In this document: one piece after another, positions 1 to 6,956 of the stretch
Numbering within the stretch: the first letter of the stretch is position 1
How the letters are laid out: each line of letters opens with the position of its first letter
Origin: a virus
Length of the DNA: 38,830 nucleotides
IMG/VR virus record: IMGVR_UViG_3300023222_000295
Coordinates: 1 to 38,830 of that record
Reading direction: 5' to 3' (one strand)
Made by a program: the position numbers and the translations under genes
Notes under the pieces: model-generated
Seen by the model: the letters and a program-made list of their open reading frames with translations, nothing else
Database searches by the model: none
What the model was told of the DNA's origin: nothing

Positions 1-144
1 ATTGCTATCGTCTTTATTGTTTTTTCATTTATTGTAGGTGATTGAGTAAGTGTTTGAGTTCCTATAAATCCAACGCCGCCAATGGATGCATATTCAGCAA
101 AAGTAGCTATTGTGTCGTTGAATTCTGCATGCTGTTCATACTTT
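1..144. repeat. Terminal direct repeat, left copy (144 bp)
   Basis: These bases are identical to 38687-38830. An exact end repeat of this length means the contig closes into a circle of 38,686 bp, or that the virion DNA is terminally redundant. A gene reads through the join without a break, which supports real continuity. Sequence alone cannot tell a physical terminal repeat from an assembly overlap. Confidence 0.95.
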
Positions 145-197
145 GAAACAGCGCTACCAGATCCTTGAACTGGAAATAATGCTTCGTTAACTACCAA
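1..197 (-). CDS. Junction-spanning structural protein, N-terminal part
   Basis: This is the first 65 codons of a 142-aa protein that continues at 38686 and ends at 38455. It starts at TTG (197-195), directly after the TAA of the upstream gene. A GAGGTG ribosome site lies inside the end of that gene, giving the order GAGGTG, CAATAA, TTG. The protein begins VVNEALFPVQGSGSAVSKYE and is rich in Thr, Ser, Val and Gly, like small virion beta-sandwich proteins. I do not recognise the family. Its place between small structural genes and the tailspike suggests a virion accessory protein. Confidence 0.75.
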   Translation of the reverse strand, partial: MVVNEALFPVQGSGSAVSKYEQHAEFNDTIATFAEYASIGGVGFIGTQTLTQSPTINEKTIKTIA

Positions 198-518
198 TTA
201 TTGCACCTCATAAACTTCAAATTCTCTAATTGTTGCCCCACCCGCAGTAGGAATTCTAAAATTAATTGTGTGGGTATCATACGCTACAATATCAAATATT
301 TTACCTGTGTCGGCAGGTATGGTATCGCCATTTAATGCTAAAATCCATGTAGTTCCACTGTTCTTTGTATATTCCAAAGTAACTGCTGCAGATAATGCCA
401 CCTCAACACGAATTAATGAGCATCTGTTATTATTTCCAAAAGGCGTTATGTCAGTGCCAAAAAATTCGGTATTCTGTGATTTTGCACCTGTCTCAGAACC
501 TCTAAACGAAATTGCCAA
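198..518 (-). CDS. Small structural protein behind late promoter
   Basis: A 106-aa protein starting at TTG (518-516), 22 nt downstream of an exact late-promoter motif. It is Thr/Gly/Val-rich and has no Walker, zinc or membrane motif. The pattern of short beta-strands (VEVALSAAVTLEYTKNSGTTW) fits a small virion beta-sandwich such as a head or tail accessory protein. Its last codons GAG GTG CAA TAA form the ribosome site and stop that lead into the TTG start of the junction gene, so the two are translationally coupled. The same 15-nt ending occurs at the end of the 5867-6430 gene. Specific function unknown. Confidence 0.75.
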   Translation of the reverse strand: MAISFRGSETGAKSQNTEFFGTDITPFGNNNRCSLIRVEVALSAAVTLEYTKNSGTTWILALNGDTIPADTGKIFDIVAYDTHTINFRIPTAGGATIREFEVYEVQ

Positions 519-540
519 TAATAAACCACATGTGAAACTC

Positions 541-555
541 TATACAAGTATTAAG
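541..555 (-). promoter_or_regulatory. Late promoter motif copy 1
   Basis: Exact CTTAATACTTGTATA on the minus strand, 22 nt before the TTG start of the 198-518 gene. The distance fits an archaeal TATA-type element driving a leaderless transcript. It is one of five identical copies. Confidence 0.8.
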
Positions 556-575
556 AAAAAATAAAGAAAAAGGGA

Positions 576-797
576 TTAACCTTTAATTGTTTTCTTCACA
601 GTTGGTTTTGTGGGTTCTAATCTTCGAGTGTATGTAACCACAAAAGCTGGCTTACCGTTCCAAATCAAATCCTTGTCATCACCTGCACATGGTCGAGATA
701 TTATTCTTCCATATGCATGGTCAATTAACGAATCTGCCTCTTCAAAAGTATCAGCTTCTGCTGTTGCCGTACATCTTTGACATTTTAGCTTACCCAT
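576..797 (-). CDS. Small CxxC protein next to capsid gene
   Basis: A 73-aa protein with an N-terminal KCQRC pair, one further Cys and a basic Thr/Lys-rich tail. It starts 9 nt after the stop of the capsid gene and has a GGTGAT ribosome site just upstream of the ATG, so it is co-transcribed with the capsid gene. With only three cysteines, a complete zinc site would need a histidine (one is present) or dimerisation. I do not recognise the family. Its location suggests a head-related or accessory role. Confidence 0.65.
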   Translation of the reverse strand: MGKLKCQRCTATAEADTFEEADSLIDHAYGRIISRPCAGDDKDLIWNGKPAFVVTYTRRLEPTKPTVKKTIKG

Positions 798-806
798 TCA
801 TATCAC

Positions 807-1979
807 CTATGCTGTAAAGTTGGTTATCTTGTAACCGCCGTTTTCATCAGCCAGTTTTGTTTCGAATCTGATTACTAGCTCAGAGTTGTACTTTCCACCT
901 ATTGTTTGATCTAGGTTCTCAATAGTAAGATCCTCTCTCAAACCTGTAACTGAAATCACATCTTTCTTTGTGATGAGTACTGTTCCTGCTGTAATCTGTG
1001 GAGTTTCCCATACGGAACGTAAGCCAAGTGCTGCTGCAAGTCCAGAGTTGTTTACAACGTCTGAATCATTATCTTGTCTTAAGATTCGTTTGTCCAAGAA
1101 TGGCCATGGTCCACCATCTGCGTGTGCAGTTGAGATTATCTCACTTGCATCGCTTGGATTGATAAACATGCTATCTGCTGTGTTTCGTTGATCACCTTTG
1201 AATTTTGATCTAATTACTTTGATCAATGCTTCCAAGTATTTGTGATCAGGGGTTGCAAAGTCCAAGTCGTCCCTGTCGTCGGTATTTGTTGTAATACCTG
1301 TTACCATGACATCGATTAATTTCTTGCCAACAAGATAATACAAGTTATTACCTGCATTTTTGTAGGCTTGCTCGACTGCAAGGAAGTTATTATCCTTTAC
1401 ATCGTTTCTAGCAATCTCAATGGTTCCACGATAAGAGTTCTTGGTACCTGATACATCCAGTTCAATGGTTTCAACCCTGCCTCCGAGTGGTGGTGGGCTA
1501 CCTGTACCGCCTTCAGCAAATATATCAATAACATCTGCGTTTTGACCGCCTACGTTAAAGGTGTATCTGGTTTTTGGTACGTTTTGTCTTGGTGTATCCA
1601 TGTTTTCCAATCTGGTATACATTTTCCAATCTGAATATGGTTCTGCACCTTCAATGATACTGTCTGATACCTTAAGAGTCGTTAAACTGTTTGGTATTGA
1701 GACTGTCTCTTGAATTCTACCTTTAGCATAATCACCAATTCTTACATTGAATTTATCTTTCCAGATTGCTGGAAGATATGGATTCATTCTGTCTTGTGCA
1801 AGTGCATTACTGCTCTTGTCATAGAATGTAGAAAGTGGTGTTGCTCGAATTGGCCACCAGTAATCATAATTACCGATACCTGATTCAAAATATGCATTTG
1901 CGGTTTGATTCAAGGCTTCCTTGATTGGTGCAAACTCTTCTGATTCAATCAATAACTGTCTGTTTAATCCATTGGTCAT
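807..1979 (-). CDS. Major capsid protein, HK97 fold
   Basis: A 390-aa protein that I assign as the HK97-fold major capsid protein. The C-terminal half shows the usual order: a helix-rich segment with a conserved-looking NPSDASEI turn, then GLRSVWETPQITAGTVLI followed by a beta-strand stretch with FETKLADENGGYKI near the end. Such C-terminal P-domain and A-domain patterns are typical of phage capsid proteins. No long N-terminal scaffolding domain is seen, which fits the separate scaffold and protease genes upstream. The ATG overlaps the stop of the decoration gene (ATGA), so both are made from the promoter at 2479-2493. The assignment is by pattern and gene order. Confidence 0.85.
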   Translation of the reverse strand: MTNGLNRQLLIESEEFAPIKEALNQTANAYFESGIGNYDYWWPIRATPLSTFYDKSSNALAQDRMNPYLPAIWKDKFNVRIGDYAKGRIQETVSIPNSLTTLKVSDSIIEGAEPYSDWKMYTRLENMDTPRQNVPKTRYTFNVGGQNADVIDIFAEGGTGSPPPLGGRVETIELDVSGTKNSYRGTIEIARNDVKDNNFLAVEQAYKNAGNNLYYLVGKKLIDVMVTGITTNTDDRDDLDFATPDHKYLEALIKVIRSKFKGDQRNTADSMFINPSDASEIISTAHADGGPWPFLDKRILRQDNDSDVVNNSGLAAALGLRSVWETPQITAGTVLITKKDVISVTGLREDLTIENLDQTIGGKYNSELVIRFETKLADENGGYKITNFTA

Positions 1980-2452
1980 GTCTCTATTTGGCCCTCCAGA
2001 GTTACTTCAACTTCGATAAAGTCTGATGCGCCTGTGCTTGCCTGTTTAGCTCTTGCAATTACATAATCGACGGCTAGTGCTTTTTCAGCAATACCATCAA
2101 CCGTATCAAATGTAAGTGGGTCACCAACTACTATGGCACTTGTTCCATTTACACGTAATTTGCATCTGCCTCCAGTACAAACAACTACTGCTTCACCTGC
2201 AGCTGCTGCTGAATTTTCATCAGAAGCACCTGCAAATCCTCTATTCTGTCCATCTACTACAATACCTGCTGGTACGTTTGTAGCATTTCCACCTTGTACA
2301 GCGGAAGGTTCTACACGAGAAGAAAGTTCTCCTGTACCTGGTGCTACATAGATGACCGGTGAATAGATTGTAATTGCTTCATCAGCTATAGCGTTGTGAG
2401 TATCTGCTCCGGGGAATGCCCCACGGACTATACCTGGATATTTATCAGTCAT
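1976..2452 (-). CDS. Head decoration / capsid cement protein
   Basis: A 158-aa Gly/Ala/Val-rich protein directly upstream of the capsid gene. The pattern of an opening AIADEAITIYSPVIY strand, then GIVVDGQNRG, then EAVVVCTGGRCKLRV and VGDPLTFDTVDG matches the small beta-barrel decoration (DUF2190-like) proteins that trimerise on HK97 capsids. Two cysteines in the VCTGGRCK hairpin could be redox- or metal-linked. It starts at ATG, 26 nt after an exact late promoter, without an evident ribosome site, which fits leaderless translation. Confidence 0.75.
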   Translation of the reverse strand: MTDKYPGIVRGAFPGADTHNAIADEAITIYSPVIYVAPGTGELSSRVEPSAVQGGNATNVPAGIVVDGQNRGFAGASDENSAAAAGEAVVVCTGGRCKLRVNGTSAIVVGDPLTFDTVDGIAEKALAVDYVIARAKQASTGASDFIEVEVTLEGQIET

Positions 2453-2478
2453 TATTGATTAAAATCCACTAAAAATAG

Positions 2479-2493
2479 TATACAAGTATTAAG
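2479..2493 (-). promoter_or_regulatory. Late promoter motif copy 2
   Basis: Exact CTTAATACTTGTATA, 26 nt before the ATG of the decoration protein gene. It would drive the decoration, capsid and 576-797 genes. Confidence 0.85.
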
Positions 2494-2654
2494 AAAACAA
2501 AGACAATCTTTTACTGTAAGGTAGTATTACCATATCTCTACGGTGATATGGATTTACTAAGCCACATTTCACGGATGTAACCAAATCATATCAAACCGTA
2601 AATGAACTAAGGCATACTAACAAATAAATTTTTAGAAAAAAGTTGTAACGCTAC
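2494..2654. other. Intergenic structured stretch between scaffold and decoration genes
   Basis: About 160 bp with no credible gene. It holds a perfect 7-bp hairpin at 2530-2551 (CCATATC, 8-nt loop, GATATGG). It also shares three short blocks with the gene-free stretch near 14870-14978: GACRATCTTTTACT, AAGCCAC and ATATCARACCGTAA. It lies downstream of the scaffold gene, so it may carry that gene's terminator or a conserved non-coding element. Confidence 0.5.
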
Positions 2655-3392
2655 TTATTGAGTTCCAGGAGTGATCTTGTTGTCATTAAGATAGCTGTTA
2701 TATTGTGCAATGTCAGATCTTACTTCTTGTAAACGTTGTACCTTACCTTTTCTGTTAGAAATTACTCCATCAACTGTTTTATCACTAACAGTTTCTTGAA
2801 TCGGCAACATTAATGAGCTAAAGTTTGGTTTGCCTATTTTTGAACCAATTTCTAAGGATTTTGGTACAAGTGCTGCTTTTTCAAGTTCAGTAACCCTATG
2901 TGCCATTTTCTTCATTGATGCGTCTATCTGTCTTGCATATTGCATTTGTTGTTGTTGTGGTGGCATCATTGGAGGTCTTTGCTGTTGTGGTGGTTGTACC
3001 ATTCCAGGTGGTTGCTGTGGTTGTGGTGGATACATTTGACCACCCATCTCTTTCATTTGATCTTCACCAGATGATAATTCTGCACCTTCTGTATCAGACT
3101 CGGGTGTACGTTTTGCAACATCATCTAAACCATCTATTTTGGATGAATCATGTGATACTCCACCGTCAACTTCGGTAACTTCCTCTTCTTTTTTCTTTAA
3201 CTCGTCTTCAATTTCTTGAATTACGGTTTGAAGATTGTTTTCAAAGATATCAGGTTGGTTTGCTTTTACAGCAAAGCCTAGTCTCAATAGTTCAACGGCT
3301 GATTTCTTTACTCCGTTTGACTCTAAGATTCTAGAAGCTTCTGCAAAAGTTCTGCATTGCTTTAATTGTGAAATACAATTAGTGGTCTTCAT
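2655..3392 (-). CDS. Scaffolding protein candidate, Pro/Gln-rich linker
   Basis: A 245-aa protein in the scaffold position, between protease and decoration/capsid genes. It has a helical N-terminus, an acidic coiled-coil-like segment with EELKKKEEEVTE near residues 75-85, and a striking Pro/Gln/Met-rich linker at about 115-150. A second helical part (MAHRVTELEKAAL) and a basic C-terminal helical tail follow. A longer reading from 3422 would run through the promoter, so I choose ATG 3392-3390, 23 nt after the motif. Helical ends joined by a flexible linker suit a phage scaffold, but no sequence family is recognised. Confidence 0.65.
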   Translation of the reverse strand: MKTTNCISQLKQCRTFAEASRILESNGVKKSAVELLRLGFAVKANQPDIFENNLQTVIQEIEDELKKKEEEVTEVDGGVSHDSSKIDGLDDVAKRTPESDTEGAELSSGEDQMKEMGGQMYPPQPQQPPGMVQPPQQQRPPMMPPQQQQMQYARQIDASMKKMAHRVTELEKAALVPKSLEIGSKIGKPNFSSLMLPIQETVSDKTVDGVISNRKGKVQRLQEVRSDIAQYNSYLNDNKITPGTQ

Positions 3393-3415
3393 TTGAATTT
3401 TTGCCTTAAAAATAC

Positions 3416-3430
3416 TATACAAGTATTAAG
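3416..3430 (-). promoter_or_regulatory. Late promoter motif copy 3
   Basis: Exact CTTAATACTTGTATA, starting two bases after the protease stop codon and ending 23 nt before the chosen ATG of the scaffold candidate. This placement decides the scaffold start. Confidence 0.85.
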
Positions 3431-3432
3431 AC

Positions 3433-4623
3433 TCAGGCTAGTATCTCGATTTCCGTACTTTCAATACCTGGTTTTGCTGGTGGTATGTATTTTCCACGCC
3501 ACACCATACCACGAGGATCAGTGACTACATATGTAAAGGCAATATTATCATCCTCACCTAGAATAATACCTGTAGGCTCTGTGAAACACTCACCTGAATT
3601 ATCCACATCACAATTAAGTTTCATATCCCTAGGCTTTCCGCCATTTATTGATACGGCCTGTATGGTTCCAGACTGTATTGCTTGTAAAATCTCAGAATCA
3701 GGTTCAAATACTATTAACTGCATCTCACCTGTGAATGGATCAGCTTCTGAATCTAACGTCTTTGCACCTGTTGCAAAGTCAGGGCCATAATGATTAATAT
3801 CAGCACCTTTTCCTACGCCGGTTCGAGCCATTGCATGGATTTCAGTAGCTGACAACAGCCTACGATATTTCTTTTCCATTTTATTAGTTGAGGTTGCACG
3901 ATGATCAGTAATTGTTTCAACTGCTGCTTTTATCAATAAAATTTTACCTTCCATATGTTGTTCCTTCATTACCTGTTTTACTTGTGTCAGATATTGGGGA
4001 TTTGCATATGTAAACTGTGATTGGATTGCTTCCTGAATTGCTGTATATTGTTCAATGTCGTATTGCCAAGGTGGAATGGCTACTGTCTTCATATGAGAAT
4101 CAACAAACGCATTTAATGCATTGTTCTTGGTTTCAGAAGGTGCACCCAAATCATCTTCTTTTTCTGTGAGCCCCTTCTTCTTTTTTAGTCCTAATACGTC
4201 AATTCCGTTTAGTGACGAGTCAATAGCTAAAGTTTCTAGAACTTGTAAGTTTGGATTAACTATCTGCTCACCACCTATTGAGAGTAATGGAACTTGTACG
4301 GATTCCACCATATTTGGCTCAACTGGTGCTAAAATCTGGTATTCTGCGTTAATTTGGTCATACATTGGTGCGATATCCGTCTCTGGTGGATTTGACACAC
4401 CATTCTCATATAGTTTACATATTCCCCTTGGACCATCAATTATCCCCTGAACTAACTGACATGTGCCGTTTTGTACGAAGAAACGACAGTTTTCACACCG
4501 AATGTATGGAGCAGTGTCTGGCATTGCCTCGTTTATGGAACTATTACATATGGCATATGCCGAACCCTCAGATTTGCCTTGATCTTTTACGTGAGTGACA
4601 CACCTTTCTAATTTTTCTGGCAT
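3433..4623 (-). CDS. Prohead protease with Cys-rich N-terminal domains
   Basis: A 396-aa protein. Residues 8-30 carry the CVTHVKDQGKSEGSAYAIC element often found at the front of phage head proteins. Residues 43-69 hold CxxCxFF, a Cys, a VxG turn and a final Cys, like the small iron-sulfur-type (HiPIP-like) domains in phage capsid proteases. The last ~140 residues look like a herpesvirus/HK97-type (S78/U35) prohead protease, with candidate catalytic His278 in INHYG and Ser325 in AVSINGG. It would cleave scaffold and capsid during maturation. The middle (100-260) is unassigned. The gene overlaps its neighbour at 4623 by one base and precedes the scaffold gene. Confidence 0.75.
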   Translation of the reverse strand: MPEKLERCVTHVKDQGKSEGSAYAICNSSINEAMPDTAPYIRCENCRFFVQNGTCQLVQGIIDGPRGICKLYENGVSNPPETDIAPMYDQINAEYQILAPVEPNMVESVQVPLLSIGGEQIVNPNLQVLETLAIDSSLNGIDVLGLKKKKGLTEKEDDLGAPSETKNNALNAFVDSHMKTVAIPPWQYDIEQYTAIQEAIQSQFTYANPQYLTQVKQVMKEQHMEGKILLIKAAVETITDHRATSTNKMEKKYRRLLSATEIHAMARTGVGKGADINHYGPDFATGAKTLDSEADPFTGEMQLIVFEPDSEILQAIQSGTIQAVSINGGKPRDMKLNCDVDNSGECFTEPTGIILGEDDNIAFTYVVTDPRGMVWRGKYIPPAKPGIESTEIEILA

Positions 4624-5066
4624 TATATTTTATCCCGTTCTATTAGATCAAGAATATACTTTAAGGTTTCACGGATTTGTCTTGTTGCCTTTGTACCTCT
4701 CACATCAAACTTTGTTTTTGTTGTCTTTGTTGATGTTCCCTTTATTGAAATATTGTGTCTAGTAGTCTGTTTTAGTGTCCCAATTACCCCAAGTTTGTTT
4801 TTTATTCTTTGTGACAACGTTCCTTTAACTGGTATTTGCAGGATTTGTTTATTAGATAATGTTCCACTTGTTGGCATCTTAATGTGTATTAGTTGTTTTT
4901 GGATTTGTTTTTCTTTTGGGTAGTTACGTGCGCCATATACTCCTACATCAGATTCAAATCCTGCTGTTGGTGCAGGGGCTGCTACTGCGGTGGTAACTAT
5001 AGCAATTGTTGTGGCAGTCTTAACTAGCGCAGTTGTAGTTCCAGTTTTTACAATTGCTATTGTCAA
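4623..5066 (-). CDS. Basic repeat protein of unknown function
   Basis: A 147-aa Thr/Lys/Ile-rich protein starting at TTG (5066-5064), which overlaps the TGA of the lectin gene (TTGA). Two internal repeats are visible. Residues 1-28 are built from a roughly 9-residue unit of the form TTxAIVKTxT. Residues ~60-130 repeat a roughly 15-residue unit centred on xGTL or xGT (SGTL, KGTL, IGTL, KGTS, RGTK). Repeating beta-strands of this type suit a fibrous or adhesive virion part. No known family. Confidence 0.65.
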   Translation of the reverse strand: MTIAIVKTGTTTALVKTATTIAIVTTAVAAPAPTAGFESDVGVYGARNYPKEKQIQKQLIHIKMPTSGTLSNKQILQIPVKGTLSQRIKNKLGVIGTLKQTTRHNISIKGTSTKTTKTKFDVRGTKATRQIRETLKYILDLIERDKI

Positions 5067-5866
5067 TATGTTACCATCCTTGGAACAAATGCAGATACTA
5101 CTGGAACAAGGGCTGCTACTGGCTGTTTAAGATACATCATCTCTGCACCTGCCTCGTACATCTGCAAAACTTCTGCTGCTGGTAAGGTTCTTTTGTGAAT
5201 CTTGACATCTCTCATATCGCCATCATAATAATCTCGCTCACCTGACCATCCATGTCTTCCTAGATTGGTAGTTACTGTGGTGTTGATATTTTGTGGTGTG
5301 GCAGTGGCAGAATCAGATAACTTTCCATTAACATACAATGAAATAGTAGAATCGCCCGCACCCGAATCAAATGCAATAGTACCAACTACATGATGCCATT
5401 GGTTAGTAGCAAGGGATGTTCCATGATCTGCCACTGTCCACGAGCTCCAGAATCCAAAGTAAAAGTTAGATGAAATAAATCCTGAGCCTTGTCCCATTGA
5501 CCATCGTGCTAAGGCACCACTTGTCTCACCACTTGCGACAACTCCCTCGGTATCTGTAGGGAATATCCACATTGAGATGGTAAATGATGAATTGTGTTGA
5601 TACGCCTTGTTGATTGAAATGTACTGGCTGTTTGCAGCGTTGAAACTCAGTGCAGAACCTTGTGCGGTGTTTACCCACGTAGGATCTGCTGATGTGTCAA
5701 AGAAGGATATTGTATTTTTGTGTCCACTGATATCTTTTGGGACACCGCCTTTCTCCCAGAAGGGAAGCCAAATTTCTAATTTATCCCAAAATTTATGAAA
5801 TTTTCTATCTGTAAATGCCTTGGTGATGTTCCAAGGATTAGGTGATGTTGTATGATTGGCACACAA
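5063..5866 (-). CDS. LamG / concanavalin-like glycan-binding virion protein
   Basis: A 267-aa protein. Residues ~50-245 follow the laminin-G (LamG, concanavalin-like) pattern: SFTISMWIFPTD, then WHHVVGTIAF, then ISLYVNGKL, and GDMRDVKIHKRTLPAAEV near the end. Such domains bind sugars and, in viruses, often sit on fibres or head surfaces to attach to host glycans. It starts at TTG (5866-5864), directly after the TAA of the upstream gene, with GAGGTG as ribosome site. It lies among structural genes. Host-surface binding is inferred from the fold and context. Confidence 0.8.
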   Translation of the reverse strand: MCANHTTSPNPWNITKAFTDRKFHKFWDKLEIWLPFWEKGGVPKDISGHKNTISFFDTSADPTWVNTAQGSALSFNAANSQYISINKAYQHNSSFTISMWIFPTDTEGVVASGETSGALARWSMGQGSGFISSNFYFGFWSSWTVADHGTSLATNQWHHVVGTIAFDSGAGDSTISLYVNGKLSDSATATPQNINTTVTTNLGRHGWSGERDYYDGDMRDVKIHKRTLPAAEVLQMYEAGAEMMYLKQPVAALVPVVSAFVPRMVTY

Positions 5867-6430
5867 TTATTGCACCTCGTCTATGATTGGATTCAATACA
5901 AAATGTGTCTCTACATCATCAGAATGAAATGCAATACCTGAACGATTCACTACAACTAACATGCCATATCTCTCTGCTGGTACTAATACACCAATTCTTG
6001 CAATTTGAACTGTAGTTGTAGCATCAGCTGAACAAACCAATGATCCAATAAATTCCAGTTGTGCCAGTCCCTCATCTAGGGTAGCTACTCCACCATCGTA
6101 TGCAGCATCACTCCCTGTGGTATAACCTGCGTTTGCCGTTGCTGCAGTAGTATTAGGTGATGCTGCCCAGTAGAACTCTATAACTTCGCCTGTAACTGGC
6201 GTAGCTGCCATTTCGACTGCGGCCATTAAAGAATATGCTCTTGCTCTTGTTGCAGTAAGATCTACCTTCGCGGATTGTCTTGCTGCGTCGTCTGCTACAG
6301 ATGTCGTTATAAGTTGAGTTTCTGTATCTGTTCCTACCCTTAGATCATTGGCAGCAGTTGGGCCAAAGTCACCTGCAAAATCAGCAAACGAAATTTGTGT
6401 TCCCTCTGTGTAAAGAATATCATTTGGCAT
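5867..6430 (-). CDS. Structural protein of unknown function
   Basis: A 187-aa Ala/Thr/Asp-rich protein whose strand-rich pattern (EVIEFYWAAS, ARIGVLVPAERYGMLVVVNRSG) is common in phage virion proteins. It overlaps its upstream neighbour by one base. Its final codons GAG GTG CAA TAA are identical to those of the 198-518 gene and lead into the TTG start of the lectin gene. No catalytic motif is seen. Probably a fibre-associated or accessory virion protein. Confidence 0.7.
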   Translation of the reverse strand: MPNDILYTEGTQISFADFAGDFGPTAANDLRVGTDTETQLITTSVADDAARQSAKVDLTATRARAYSLMAAVEMAATPVTGEVIEFYWAASPNTTAATANAGYTTGSDAAYDGGVATLDEGLAQLEFIGSLVCSADATTTVQIARIGVLVPAERYGMLVVVNRSGIAFHSDDVETHFVLNPIIDEVQ

Positions 6431-6954
6431 TATTCTGTGGCCTCCGCTACATTGCCAAGACTTACACGACCTATGCCTAATTCATTCCCTCTACTTTGTT
6501 GGTTGTCTGTTAATGCGAGTATTCGGGTTCTGTCTACAGTGCCCAATACTCCAGCGTCTACCAGATCAGTTAGTATCTCATCAAAGTTAATGTTAATTTC
6601 ATTGCTCTGATTCTGTATGTTGAGTATGTTCAGCATTGTCTTGGCTGAGACTATCATCTTTTGTGTCAGGCTAAACGCATTTGATGCATCAAAGGGGCTG
6701 CTACCAGCACTCCCATCTGCAACAAGTTCCAATCTACCATAAACAAAATCAGATACCAAGTCACCAGGATTTGATCCTGTGTTGGTTCTGTTCTTGTTTG
6801 TTCTCATGTCATCTAGAATAGAATCAATGGTAGCAAGTATAGGTCTAGTCAAGCCATTCATTGAATCTACAATTTGCTGGTCTGTAAAACCGGAATATCC
6901 TACAGATAATGGATCATTTGTAATCTCATCAGCAAGAATTGTTATTTTAGTCAT
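6430..6954 (-). CDS. Structural-region protein of unknown function
   Basis: A 174-aa mostly helical protein in the fibre block, starting at ATG two bases after the stop of the 840-aa fibre gene. It has no recognisable motif; helical stretches around residues 25-55 and 90-125 could oligomerise. Size and place would fit a fibre chaperone, joining protein or minor virion part, but nothing in the sequence decides between these. Confidence 0.65.
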   Translation of the reverse strand: MTKITILADEITNDPLSVGYSGFTDQQIVDSMNGLTRPILATIDSILDDMRTNKNRTNTGSNPGDLVSDFVYGRLELVADGSAGSSPFDASNAFSLTQKMIVSAKTMLNILNIQNQSNEININFDEILTDLVDAGVLGTVDRTRILALTDNQQSRGNELGIGRVSLGNVAEATE

Positions 6955-6956
6955 AT

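Noticed and set aside
2830-3178. Plus-strand frames rich in Cys/Gly/Val opposite the scaffold candidate
   Set aside because: They are the antisense of the Pro/Gln-rich codons (repeated CCA/CAA), which gives artificial Cys/Val runs; no ribosome site or promoter.
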